Part shown: piece after piece, positions 16,839 to 24,485 of the stretch | Layout of the letters: each line of letters starts with the position of its first letter | Position numbering within the stretch: the first letter of the stretch is position 1 | Origin: Streptomyces sp. NBC_00358 | Lineage (GTDB): Bacteria > Actinomycetota > Actinomycetes > Streptomycetales > Streptomycetaceae | Length of the DNA stretch: 64,000 nucleotides | Assembly: GCF_036099295.1 (NCBI RefSeq) | Contig: NZ_CP107976.1 | Coordinates: 2,170,001 to 2,234,000 of the forward strand | Direction: 5' to 3' | Notes under the pieces: generated by a model | What the model was told of the DNA's origin: nothing | The model's database searches: none | The model's input: the letters and a program-made list of their open reading frames with translations, nothing else | Program-made: the position numbers and the translations under genes

Positions 16839-18340
16839 GGCGTACGGCTCCCCGCCCCAGGAGACACATAGACGTTCACGTCACCGGCACGGTGGAGTGT
16901 CCAGGTCCGGGCGTACGCGGGCGGCCTGCTCCCCGGAACGGTGACGACGGCGACGGGCATGCGCCCGGCGGCCGACGTGATGCTCCGCACGGTGGCGTTG
17001 GCGTTGTGGCCGCCGATCGCCACCGAGGAACAGCCCGCGTAGAAGGCGATGGGGACGGTCTCGTGGCCGGTGAGCGCGCAGGGCGGCCGTACACCGAGCC
17101 GGTGCAGCCGTGCCGCCGTCGCCGCCCAGCCGCTGTGGCTGTCGGTGGTGCGCCGCACGGCGGCCTGCAGGACCGCGAACTGCACGGCCAGATGCCCGGC
17201 GAGAGCGACGGCCACCAGGGTCACGATCACCGGCCGCCATCGCCCGGCGGGGAAGGTGAGCAGTTGGACGAGGGCGTCGGCGACCGGGATCGCGACGAGG
17301 GCGTAGAGAGGCAGAAGGAAGCGGGGCGCCGCGTACCCGATCATGAAGAGGTACGGGATCCCGGCCGTCGTGGCACAGGCCAGGAGCAGCAGGGTGGGCG
17401 TCCGGCGACGGGCCCTGACGGCGATCACCAGCCCGAGGGCCGCGATCAGCGGCAGGACGAACCACCACGCCATCACCACCGGGCTCGGCATGCCTCCGGT
17501 GCACGGCCGGCAGAGCACGCGTCCGCCGAGGCTGCGCATCTGGTCGCCGACGGCGACGTTCCAGCCGAGGCCGCCCTGGATGCGCGAACCGTCGGAGAGC
17601 CGCTGTCCCAGACCGCCGTAGCTGACGTAGGCCTCTACGATCCACTCGGCCGCGCCGGCCAGCAGGCCCCCGACGAGCACGAGCAGCGGCACGGGCCGCC
17701 GCCACCGGGGGACGGCCGCGGCGAGGACGAGGAGGGGCAGGGCCACCCAGACCGCGTCGGGGGGCCGCATCCAGGCCATCAGCGCGGCACCCAGCCCGAT
17801 CCCCCACAGCGCGGCACGGTCGCCGGGGTCCGCGCGGGCCCGCAGGAAGCACCCGACACAGACCAGGGCGCCGATCGCGACCCAGTAGTTCGGCATGGCC
17901 TGCGGACCGTAGAAGAGGGTCACCCACAGCGTCCCGAACAGGGCGCCCGCCACGGCGAGGACGCGCACCGGGAACAGCGCGCGCCAGACGCGCAGGGCCA
18001 CGAACAGACCGAGTCCGGAGAGCAGCGCGAGGTAGACCCGCAGCAGCGTGGTGGAGGACGACCAGGAGGCGATCGGTGCCACGAGCAGCGGGACACCGCG
18101 GGCCCGTGGCGCGCTGAAGAACGCCGCGGGGGCGTGCGGGGACACCTGGCTGACGTACACCGTCTCGTCCCAGCCGAGGCCCATCCACGGGTGCACGAGG
18201 ACCAGTTGGGCCAGCGTGAAGGCGCCCGCGACCAGGGCGAGCAGGAGCGTGTCGGCAGAACGCCGGGGCACCCGGCCCGACCGGTCCGGCGGTTTGTGAC
18301 GCCGGGCGCCGATGAGCGGGACGTTCAGGGTCTTGGCCAT
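16835..18340 (-). CDS. GT39/ArnT-like membrane glycosyltransferase
   Basis: 501 aa. After a basic 30-residue N-terminus there are 10-12 hydrophobic helices. LGWDETVYVSQV in the first periplasmic loop gives the conserved acidic residue of GT-C enzymes, and a long C-terminal extracytoplasmic domain of about 120 residues follows. Such enzymes use polyprenyl-phosphate sugars to glycosylate lipids, wall polymers or proteins outside the membrane. ATG at 18340 is preceded by a GAAGGGG ribosome site. Longer in-frame readings cross the operators and are rejected. It is the first gene of a two-gene operon with the UPF0104 flippase-like protein, divergent from BlaI/M56 module 2. Confidence 0.82.
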   Translation of the reverse strand: MAKTLNVPLIGARRHKPPDRSGRVPRRSADTLLLALVAGAFTLAQLVLVHPWMGLGWDETVYVSQVSPHAPAAFFSAPRARGVPLLVAPIASWSSSTTLLRVYLALLSGLGLFVALRVWRALFPVRVLAVAGALFGTLWVTLFYGPQAMPNYWVAIGALVCVGCFLRARADPGDRAALWGIGLGAALMAWMRPPDAVWVALPLLVLAAAVPRWRRPVPLLVLVGGLLAGAAEWIVEAYVSYGGLGQRLSDGSRIQGGLGWNVAVGDQMRSLGGRVLCRPCTGGMPSPVVMAWWFVLPLIAALGLVIAVRARRRTPTLLLLACATTAGIPYLFMIGYAAPRFLLPLYALVAIPVADALVQLLTFPAGRWRPVIVTLVAVALAGHLAVQFAVLQAAVRRTTDSHSGWAATAARLHRLGVRPPCALTGHETVPIAFYAGCSSVAIGGHNANATVRSITSAAGRMPVAVVTVPGSRPPAYARTWTLHRAGDVNVYVSPGAGSRTP

Positions 18341-18355
18341 CGTCCACCCCTTCAG

Positions 18356-18398
18356 CCCTACACGCTGTAGGGTTTCATTCACCCTACAAGACGTAGGG
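18356..18398. promoter_or_regulatory. Pair of 17-bp BlaI-type dyads upstream of the GT39 gene
   Basis: CCCTACA-CGC-TGTAGGG (18356-18372) is a perfect 7-3-7 inverted repeat. CCCTACA-AGA-CGTAGGG (18382-18398) is the same with one mismatch. Centres are 26 bp apart. The first lies 16 bp upstream of the GT39 start, so binding would block that operon. A third copy is at 18556-18572. Confidence 0.75.
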
Positions 18399-18555
18399 GA
18401 AGGCGGGAGCCGGAGAATCATGGACAAAGTACCGTGCACCGGAAGAAGGCGCCGAGCGGTACGGGCATACGAGGAAGCACACGGGGCGCGGCACACGTCC
18501 GGCCCGCCCCGTCGCGCCGGAGTCGCACGCCCCGCGCCGGCACCGTTCCCCGCTC

Positions 18556-18572
18556 CCCTACGCGCTGTAAGG
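18556..18572. promoter_or_regulatory. Third BlaI-type dyad, overlapping the ribosome site of the blaI-like gene
   Basis: CCCTACG-CGC-TGTAAGG follows the same 7-3-7 layout as the two dyads at 18356-18398. It overlaps the AAGGTGA ribosome site 6 nt before the start at 18581, which suggests autorepression of BlaI module 2. Confidence 0.65.
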
Positions 18573-18580
18573 TGACGGGC

Positions 18581-18964
18581 ATGGCTGGTACAGGCCCCCA
18601 CGGAAGGGCGGAGCGGCGCAGCGCGGGCGAGCTGGAGAGTGAAGTCCTCGCCGCCCTGTGGGCCACCGACGACGCGATGACACCCGCCGAGATCCAGGCC
18701 GAGATCGACGGCCCACTCGCCTACAACACCGTGCACACCATCCTCAAACGCCTGTACGACAAGGGTCTCGTGCTCCGTGACGTTGACGGCCGGCGTGGCG
18801 CGTACCGGCCCGCCAAGAACGCGGCCGAGCTGACCGCCGAGGCCATGCACGAGGCGCTCGACCGAGGACCCGACCCGATCGCGGCCCTTCAGCAGTTCGT
18901 CACCGGGCTCAGCCGCCAGGAGGAGGCAGCCCTGCGCGACCTCCTCGGAGGCAACGGGCCATGA
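18581..18964 (+). CDS. BlaI/MecI/CopY-family transcriptional repressor (module 2)
   Basis: 127 aa. The sequence ELESEVLAALWATDDAMTPAEI and NTVHTILKRLYDKGLVLRD is a classical BlaI winged helix. The C-terminal part EAMHEALDRGPDPIAALQQF is the dimerisation region, where an M56 protease would act. ATG 18581 has AAGGTGA at a good distance, and a longer in-frame reading from 18434 lacks one and crosses an operator dyad. The gene is coupled to the M56 gene (ATGA overlap). Likely targets are itself and the divergent GT39/UPF0104 operon. It is a paralogue of the repressor at 10601-11020. Confidence 0.92.
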   Translation: MAGTGPHGRAERRSAGELESEVLAALWATDDAMTPAEIQAEIDGPLAYNTVHTILKRLYDKGLVLRDVDGRRGAYRPAKNAAELTAEAMHEALDRGPDPIAALQQFVTGLSRQEEAALRDLLGGNGP

Positions 18965-19860
18965 GGGTCGACGTCTACGTTCCACTGGTCCTGGCGCTGC
19001 TCCTGACCGTGATCGCCCCGCAGGTCGGCAGGCGGGTGTCGCCGGGGCTCGCGGCCCGCGCCCTCACCGCGGCGGCCGTGCTCACGGCGGCCGCCTCCAC
19101 CTGGGCACTCCTGCTCCTCGGAGCCACTCTGATCGACCAGGCGCCCGCGGTGATCGCCGAGGCCGGCGAAGAGGGCCGGGCGCTGCCCGAGCCCGTCCCG
19201 GAAACGATCGCCGTGCTGGCGACGGCCGGCCTCGCGGTGATCACCCACCGGGTCCTGCGGGTCGTACGGGCACACATCAGGACCCGCCGCGTCCTGCTCA
19301 GGCTCTGCGAGGGGCACCCGCCGGACAGCGAGCTGGTCGTCGCCGCCTCGCCGACCCCGCACGCCTTCGCCATCCCCGGCAAGCCGGGCCGGATCCTGGT
19401 CACCGCCGCGATGTTCGGCGCGCTGGATCCCGCCGAACGCCGGGTCCTGCTCGCCCACGAGCGCGCCCATCTCACCCACCGGCACGCGGCGTTGTCGACC
19501 GCGGTCACCCTGGCCGCGGCGGCGAACCCGCTGCTCGCGCCCGTCCGCGACACGGTCGCCTTCCTGCTGGAGCGCTGGGCCGACGAGGAGGCCGCGAGCG
19601 CCGTCGGGGACCGTCGCACGACGGCCCGCGCCCTGGCGCGTGCCGCCCTCGTCTCGCAGCGCGCCCGCCCGGGCTGCGCCCTGCACTTCTCCGAGCACGC
19701 CGTCACCCGCCGGATCGCGGCGCTGCAGACCGCTCCCCCGCCGGTCGTCCGGTCCGTCGGCGCGGCCGTTCTCGCGCTCGGCGCCCTGCCCGCGCTGGGC
19801 GCGGCCGACGCCACGGGCGATCTGCTGCGGCTGCTGGGTCAGACACTGCCCTGGGTGTAG
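18961..19860 (+). CDS. M56-family membrane metallopeptidase (module 2)
   Basis: 299 aa. Hydrophobic helices at about 7-25, 35-60 and 82-100 precede the catalytic HERAH (His166-Glu167-His170) and the ERWADEEAA segment with the third ligand near 204-208. A last helix lies near 268-290. Like its paralogue at 9675-10604 it lacks an extracellular ligand-binding domain, so the signal must come through the membrane part or a partner. Start by 4-base overlap with the blaI-like gene. It should inactivate the module 2 repressor and release the GT39 operon. Confidence 0.9.
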   Translation: MRVDVYVPLVLALLLTVIAPQVGRRVSPGLAARALTAAAVLTAAASTWALLLLGATLIDQAPAVIAEAGEEGRALPEPVPETIAVLATAGLAVITHRVLRVVRAHIRTRRVLLRLCEGHPPDSELVVAASPTPHAFAIPGKPGRILVTAAMFGALDPAERRVLLAHERAHLTHRHAALSTAVTLAAAANPLLAPVRDTVAFLLERWADEEAASAVGDRRTTARALARAALVSQRARPGCALHFSEHAVTRRIAALQTAPPPVVRSVGAAVLALGALPALGAADATGDLLRLLGQTLPWV

Positions 19861-20000
19861 GAACCCGGCCCTGGGCGCAGGAACCCGGACCACCGTTCAC
19901 GGCCGCCGACCGGTACGGTCCCACGACTCCGTGCCGGTGACATCGGATCCCCCGGCCGCCGATGGGTACGGTCCGGCGGCTGCCGATCGGTACGGTCGCG
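19849..20000. repeat. Short direct repeats between M56 and EEP genes
   Basis: Two copies of roughly TGGGYGYAGGAACCCGG start near 19850 and 19870, the first spanning the M56 stop. Three copies of about GCCGaccGGTACGGTC (middle triplet varies) follow between 19905 and 19998. The last copy ends just before the EEP gene start. They may be regulatory or simple slippage products. Confidence 0.5.
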
Positions 20001-20003
20001 CTC

Positions 20004-20957
20004 ATGACATCTTCCGAGACGGCTGATCCCGGCTCCGCGCGCTCCGGGCGGGTGCGGTTCGCGACGTTCAACGTGCTGCACGGCCGGCCCGTGCAGGACG
20101 GCAGACCCCTTCCCGTACCTGCCGCGGACGGGCCCGAGACGCCGCTCGTCCGGGCTGTGGCGTCGCTGGACGCCGACGTGCTGGCGCTCCAGGAGCTGGA
20201 CCGGTTGCAGGAACGTTCGGGCGGGGTGGACCAGGCGGCGGCCGCCGCGGCGGGGTCCGGGGCACGGTACTGGCGCTACGCGTCCGCGTTCCACGGCACC
20301 GCGACGCCGGGCGGCGGCTGGGTTCCGGCACCGTCCGAACCGGGGCTGCGGGTCTACGGCCCGCGCGAGGCGGACGCGGGCGCCGGGGCCCCCTCGCACG
20401 GCGTCGCCCTGCTGTCCCGGCTGCCCGTACGGCGCTGGAGTGCGCTGCGGCTGGCCCCGGCACCGCTGCCCATGCCGCTGCGGACTCCCGGCCGGCCTGG
20501 ACTCACGCTGTCCTGGGACCAGCCGCGGGCCGTACTGGCCGCCGTCCTGGAAGGACCTCGCGGGCCGTTCACCGTGGTGGCGCTGCACCTGTCCTTCGTG
20601 CCCGGCTGGAACATCCGCCAGTTGCGCACCGTCCGCGCCTGGATCGCCGGCCTGCCCCGGCCCCGGGTGCTCCTCGGCGACTTCAACCTGCCCGGCGCCG
20701 TTCCCCGGGCGGTTCTCGGCCCGGCCGGACCGGGCGGCGGCAGCGGGCTCCCGCGCACCGGGCGGGCGAACCCCCTTGCGCCGCCGCACGGCTGGCGGGA
20801 TCTGGCCCGCACGCCCACCTATCCCGCGCACCGCCCCCTCGTCCAGTTGGACCACGTCCTGGCCGACGGAATCGGGGCGGGCTCGGTCCGCGGGGTGCAG
20901 GCACCGAGCACCCCGATCTCGGATCACCGGGCACTGGTGGTCGAACTCCCGCTGTGA
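20004..20957 (+). CDS. Endonuclease/exonuclease/phosphatase (EEP) family protein
   Basis: 317 aa, no signal peptide. The fold motifs are FATFNVLHG near the start, LALQELDRLQERSG with the metal-binding Glu, LLGDFNLPGA with the Asp-x-Asn pair, and the closing QLDHVLADGI and SDHRALVVELPL with the catalytic Asp-His. The substrate could be DNA, a phosphoinositide-like lipid or another phosphodiester; nothing here decides. The ATG at 20004 is chosen because the longer reading begins within the repeats. It stands alone, followed by a 426-bp repeat-bearing spacer. Confidence 0.85.
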   Translation: MTSSETADPGSARSGRVRFATFNVLHGRPVQDGRPLPVPAADGPETPLVRAVASLDADVLALQELDRLQERSGGVDQAAAAAAGSGARYWRYASAFHGTATPGGGWVPAPSEPGLRVYGPREADAGAGAPSHGVALLSRLPVRRWSALRLAPAPLPMPLRTPGRPGLTLSWDQPRAVLAAVLEGPRGPFTVVALHLSFVPGWNIRQLRTVRAWIAGLPRPRVLLGDFNLPGAVPRAVLGPAGPGGGSGLPRTGRANPLAPPHGWRDLARTPTYPAHRPLVQLDHVLADGIGAGSVRGVQAPSTPISDHRALVVELPL

Positions 20958-21082
20958 CCGGCCCGGGACCCGGCCGCCCGGCCGTGAAGGTGCCTCCCGC
21001 GCGCGACGGCCGGGCCGGCCACGCGCCCAGTCGGACCCCTCGTGCCGGGGACACCGCCGCGGTCCCGGCCAGGTGTGCCCGG

Positions 21083-21200
21083 TGGGCCGATGGTCTCCGG
21101 CCCGGTGGGCCATGGAGCGCGCCGCCCGCCCGGCCCGGTGGGCCCCCTGGGCCGATGGCCTCCAGCCCGGTGGGTCAACGAGCGCGCCGCCCGCCCGGCC
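21083..21200. repeat. 65-bp imperfect tandem duplication in intergenic spacer
   Basis: Copy 1 starts at 21083 and copy 2 at 21148, both opening TGGGCCGATGG and containing GCGCGCCGCCCGCCCGGCCC. They lie in the 426-bp spacer between the convergent EEP and macrodomain genes. Nothing coding is evident in this spacer in any frame. Confidence 0.65.
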
Positions 21201-21240
21201 CTGTGTGCCCCGCTGACGTTGTCCGCCCGGCCCCGACAGA

Positions 21241-21266
21241 GAGAAGCGCGGCGGCCCGCCGTTCTC
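21241..21266. terminator. Hairpin between convergent EEP and macrodomain genes
   Basis: GAGAA pairs with TTCTC around an inner CGGCGG/CCGCCG stem, with a 3-nt bulge on one side. Placement between two convergent genes fits a bidirectional terminator. Confidence 0.4.
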
Positions 21267-21383
21267 GCGCTGCGCTCCGGCGGCCCCGGCGACCCTGCAA
21301 CCCTGCAACCCCGGGAAGCGTGTGGTCGCGCGCCCGGGGTCCGGCCCGGTTCGCACGACGGCTGTGTCCCGTGTCCGGCCCGC

Positions 21384-21893
21384 TCAGCGAAGCTGCCCGG
21401 CGAACGCGTCGTAGGCCTGTTCGTCGAAGAGCACGAAACGGATCTCCTCGACGTCGGTCCTCGTGGCCCGGACGGTCTCCACCGCGATGCGGGCGGCGTC
21501 GTCCATCGGCCAGCCGTAGATTCCCGCGGAGACGGCGGGGAAGGCGACCGTACGGGCGCCGAGCTCGTCGGCGACCCGCAGCGACTCCCGGTAGCAGGAG
21601 GCCAGCAGCTCCGACCGGTCCTCGGCCCGCGCGTAGCGCGGGCCGACGGTGTGGATCACCCAGCGGGCGTCGAGGTCGCCCGCGGTCGTGGCGACCGCCC
21701 GGCCGGTCGGCAGCCCCTTGCCGTAGTGGCCGGCGCGCAGCTCGCGGCACTCGGCGAGGACGGCCGGGCCGCCGCGGCGGTGGATGGCCCCGTCGACGCC
21801 TCCGCCGCCGAGCAGCGAGGAGTTCGCCGCGTTGACGACGGCGTCGACGCTCTGCCGGGTGATGTCGCCCTGCACCAGCGTGATCGTGGTCAT
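21384..21893 (-). CDS. Macrodomain O-acetyl-ADP-ribose deacetylase
   Basis: 169 aa single macrodomain of the YmdB type. VNAANSSLLGGGGVDGAIHRRGG (residues 20-42) forms the ADP-ribose loop with the conserved Asn-Asn and Gly-Val-Asp. FPAVSAGIYGWP is the second phosphate loop. Expected activity is hydrolysis of O-acetyl-ADP-ribose or mono-ADP-ribose. The ATG lies 7 nt after the stop of the CrtI-like gene, so the two are one operon. A sirtuin, which would make O-acetyl-ADP-ribose, is encoded 14 kb away. Confidence 0.93.
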   Translation of the reverse strand: MTTITLVQGDITRQSVDAVVNAANSSLLGGGGVDGAIHRRGGPAVLAECRELRAGHYGKGLPTGRAVATTAGDLDARWVIHTVGPRYARAEDRSELLASCYRESLRVADELGARTVAFPAVSAGIYGWPMDDAARIAVETVRATRTDVEEIRFVLFDEQAYDAFAGQLR

Positions 21894-21900
21894 GACTCCC

Positions 21901-23322
21901 TCAGCCTCCTTCTCTCAGCCTCCTCCAGACGGCCTTCGCCGCGTTGTGCCCCGACATGCCGTGCACACCGGGGCCGGGCGGAGTGGCCGAGGAGCACAGG
22001 AAGACGGCGGGGTGCGGGGTGCCGTACGGGTGCAGGGACAGCCTGGGGCGGAGCATGAGCTGGAGTCCGGAGGCGGCACCGCAGGCGATGTCACCGCCCA
22101 CGTAATTGGCGTTGCGGGCGGCGAGCTCGGGCGGTCCGGCGGTCGCGCGGGCCAGGACGCGGTCACGGAAGCCCGGGGCGAACCGCTCCAGCTGGCGCTC
22201 GATCGCGTCGGTGAGGTCTCCGGTCCAGCCGTTCGGGACATGGCCGTACGCCCAGAAGACCTGTTTGCCCTCGGGGGCCCGGGAGGGGTCCACGACACTC
22301 GGCTGCACGGTGATCAGGAAGGGGGCGTCGGGCGCCCTGTCCTCGCGGGAGGCCGCCCGCAGCGCCCTGCCGATCTCCGCTCCGCTCGCTCCGACCTGCA
22401 CCGTCCCGGCGACCCGGGCCTTCTCGGCGGTCCAGGGCACGGGTCCGTCCAGCGCGTAGTCGATCTTGAAGGCGGCGGCCCCGTAGCGGTAGCCCTCGTA
22501 GTACCGCCCGAACCCGGCGATGCGGGCCAGTGCCTTGGGCGAGGTGTCGAAGACGTAGGCGCGCGCGGGCGGCAGATCGTCCAGTCGCTTGACCTCGTAG
22601 TCGGTGTGGACGGTGCCGCCGAGGTCCTGGAGGTACGCGGTGAGCGCGTCCGGGATGGACTGCGAGCCGCCGCGCGCGACGGGCCAGCCCCGGGCGTGCG
22701 CGGCCAGCGCGAAGACCAGGCCGACGGCGCCCGTGGCGACACCGTCCAGCGGCGCCATGACGTGCGCGACCAGACCGGCGAACAGGGCTTTGGCCCGCTC
22801 GTCGCGGAAGCGGCGCATCAGCCAGGTCGACGGCGGCAGCCCGGCCAGGCCGAAGCGGGCGAGGGTCACCGGGTCCCGGGGCAGCGAGGTCAGCGGCAGC
22901 GACATGAAGTCGTGCGCCAGGGTGTCCCACTTGCTCAGGAACGGCGCGACGAGCCTGCGGTACGCGCCCGCGTCGCGCGGCCCGAAGGAAGCCGCCGTCT
23001 CGGCCACGGACCGCGAGAGCACCGCCGCCGAGCCGTCGAGGAACGGGTGCGCCATGGGAAGCTCGGCGTGCAGCCACTCCAGGCCGTACCGCTCCAGGGG
23101 CATCGCCCGGAAGGCGGGCGAGTTGACGCCCAGCGGATGCGCGGCCGCGCACGGGTCGTGCCGGAAACCGGGCAGGGTCAGCTCTTCGGTGCGCGCTCCC
23201 CCGCCCACCGTGTCGCGGGCCTCGAACACGGCCACGGAAAGGCCCCGGCGGGCCAGCTCCACGGCAGCCGTCAGTCCGTTCGGCCCCGCACCCACCACGA
23301 CCGTATCGAGCATCGACGGCAC
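21901..23322 (-). CDS. Phytoene-desaturase-like NAD(P)/FAD-dependent oxidoreductase
   Basis: 473 aa. N-terminal dinucleotide motif [20 protein letters not shown], then [16 protein letters not shown], as in CrtI-type and retinol-saturase-like flavoproteins. C-terminal [22 protein letters not shown] is the FAD-closing signature. The product is a soluble or membrane-associated desaturase or isomerase; no carotenoid genes are nearby, so the substrate is unknown. ATG at 23322 or the in-frame ATG 9 nt later may be used. It is the first gene of a pair with the macrodomain gene. Confidence 0.86.
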   Translation of the reverse strand: MPSMLDTVVVGAGPNGLTAAVELARRGLSVAVFEARDTVGGGARTEELTLPGFRHDPCAAAHPLGVNSPAFRAMPLERYGLEWLHAELPMAHPFLDGSAAVLSRSVAETAASFGPRDAGAYRRLVAPFLSKWDTLAHDFMSLPLTSLPRDPVTLARFGLAGLPPSTWLMRRFRDERAKALFAGLVAHVMAPLDGVATGAVGLVFALAAHARGWPVARGGSQSIPDALTAYLQDLGGTVHTDYEVKRLDDLPPARAYVFDTSPKALARIAGFGRYYEGYRYGAAAFKIDYALDGPVPWTAEKARVAGTVQVGASGAEIGRALRAASREDRAPDAPFLITVQPSVVDPSRAPEGKQVFWAYGHVPNGWTGDLTDAIERQLERFAPGFRDRVLARATAGPPELAARNANYVGGDIACGAASGLQLMLRPRLSLHPYGTPHPAVFLCSSATPPGPGVHGMSGHNAAKAVWRRLREGG

Positions 23323-23479
23323 CTTCGGACTCCTTTGTCAGCCGACGGCCACTGAGGATCAGGATATGCCGGGGGCCTGACGGCCTTGACGGCACGGGGC
23401 GTTGGCGGGCGACGCCGCGTGCCGGGCGCCGCGGTCGGACGGGAGGTCCACTCCCCGCACGGGCCCCCGGACCTCCCGC

Positions 23480-24346
23480 TCAGGCCCCGGCCGTCACCTT
23501 CTCGGACCGCGCCGCCAGCAGGGAGACCACCCGGCGGGCCGTGGCCTCGTCACGGGCCGCCGTGAACGGCAGGGCGTTGCCCCCGGTGACCCGGAACGGC
23601 TCGCCGCGGAGCGTCAGGTGGGCGCCGCCCGCCTCCTCCACCAGCAGCAGCCCGGCCGCGTGGTCCCAAGCCGCCTCCCAGCTGAACGCGGTGGCGTCCA
23701 ACTCGCCGCGGGCGATGGCCAGATACTCCAGGCCGGCCGATCCGCAGTGGCGCGGGACGACTCCCTCGACGCGCAGGCCGAGGAGCGCCCGCTTCTGCTC
23801 GTCCGTGGTGTAGTCCGGGTGGGAGGTCGCGACGTCGAGATCGCGGCCGGGCTCGGGCGAACCGGAGCGCAGCGGTACGCCGTCGAGCACGGCCCCCCGG
23901 CCGCGGATCGCGGTGGCGAACTCGTCCCGGGCGGGCGCGTACGTCCACGACGCGTGCACCACGCCGTCCAGGACGAGCGCGACCAGCGTGCAGAACCCGG
24001 AGTCGCCGTGCACGAACTGCCGGGTGCCGTCGACCGGGTCGACGATCCAGACGGGCGCGGTGCCGCGGATCGCCTCGTAGGTCGTCGGGTCGGCGTGCAC
24101 CGCTTCCTCGCCGACCACGACCGAGCCGGGCAGCAGTGCGGTGAGGGCGGCCGTGAGGTACTTCTCGGCCAGCCGGTCGGCGTCCGTCACCAGGTCGTGC
24201 GGGCCGGACTTCTGGTCGATCTCGTCGGCGGAGAGCTGCCGGAACCGGGGCACTATCTCCGCGGCGGCGGCCGCGCGGATGACGTGTTCCACTTCGGACG
24301 CCCGGTGTGCGAGAAACTCGTCGATGGTTTCGATGTCTTCGATCAT
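23480..24346 (-). CDS. Inositol-monophosphatase-family phosphatase
   Basis: 288 aa. The metal-binding motifs are VVGEEAVH (Glu), WIVDPVDGTRQFVHG (DPxDGT) and WEAAWDHAAGLLLVEEAGG (WDxxAG). The family hydrolyses inositol-1-phosphate, PAP/PAPS, fructose-1,6-bisphosphate or histidinol phosphate. Which one applies here is not set by neighbours. ATG 24346 is chosen; the longer in-frame reading to 24382 lacks a ribosome site. Single gene between the CrtI-like and GGT-like genes, same strand. Confidence 0.9.
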   Translation of the reverse strand: MIEDIETIDEFLAHRASEVEHVIRAAAAAEIVPRFRQLSADEIDQKSGPHDLVTDADRLAEKYLTAALTALLPGSVVVGEEAVHADPTTYEAIRGTAPVWIVDPVDGTRQFVHGDSGFCTLVALVLDGVVHASWTYAPARDEFATAIRGRGAVLDGVPLRSGSPEPGRDLDVATSHPDYTTDEQKRALLGLRVEGVVPRHCGSAGLEYLAIARGELDATAFSWEAAWDHAAGLLLVEEAGGAHLTLRGEPFRVTGGNALPFTAARDEATARRVVSLLAARSEKVTAGA

Positions 24347-24485
24347 GGCTCCATGACAGCACGCGCCACTGACAATCCCCACCCCTCCGGGGTACTCGGG
24401 ATGGAATCACCATGAATTCCCGGGGCGGGACGATCACCGGCGCGGCCCCGCGGGCACGGACGCCGGGAGGCGGTCCGGCCGCACC

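Noticed and set aside
16688..18370. A 560-codon plus-strand open frame opposite the GT39 gene
   Set aside because: Hydrophilic, His/Gly/Arg-rich shadow; the minus strand encodes an ordered set of transmembrane helices.
18434..18580. Extended N-terminus for BlaI module 2
   Set aside because: The extension is Arg/Pro-rich, overlaps the operator dyad and lacks a ribosome site; ATG 18581 has AAGGTGA at proper distance.
20958..21383. A coding gene in the 426-bp spacer after the EEP gene
   Set aside because: Open frames there derive from the 65-bp duplication and have no coding-like composition or ribosome site.
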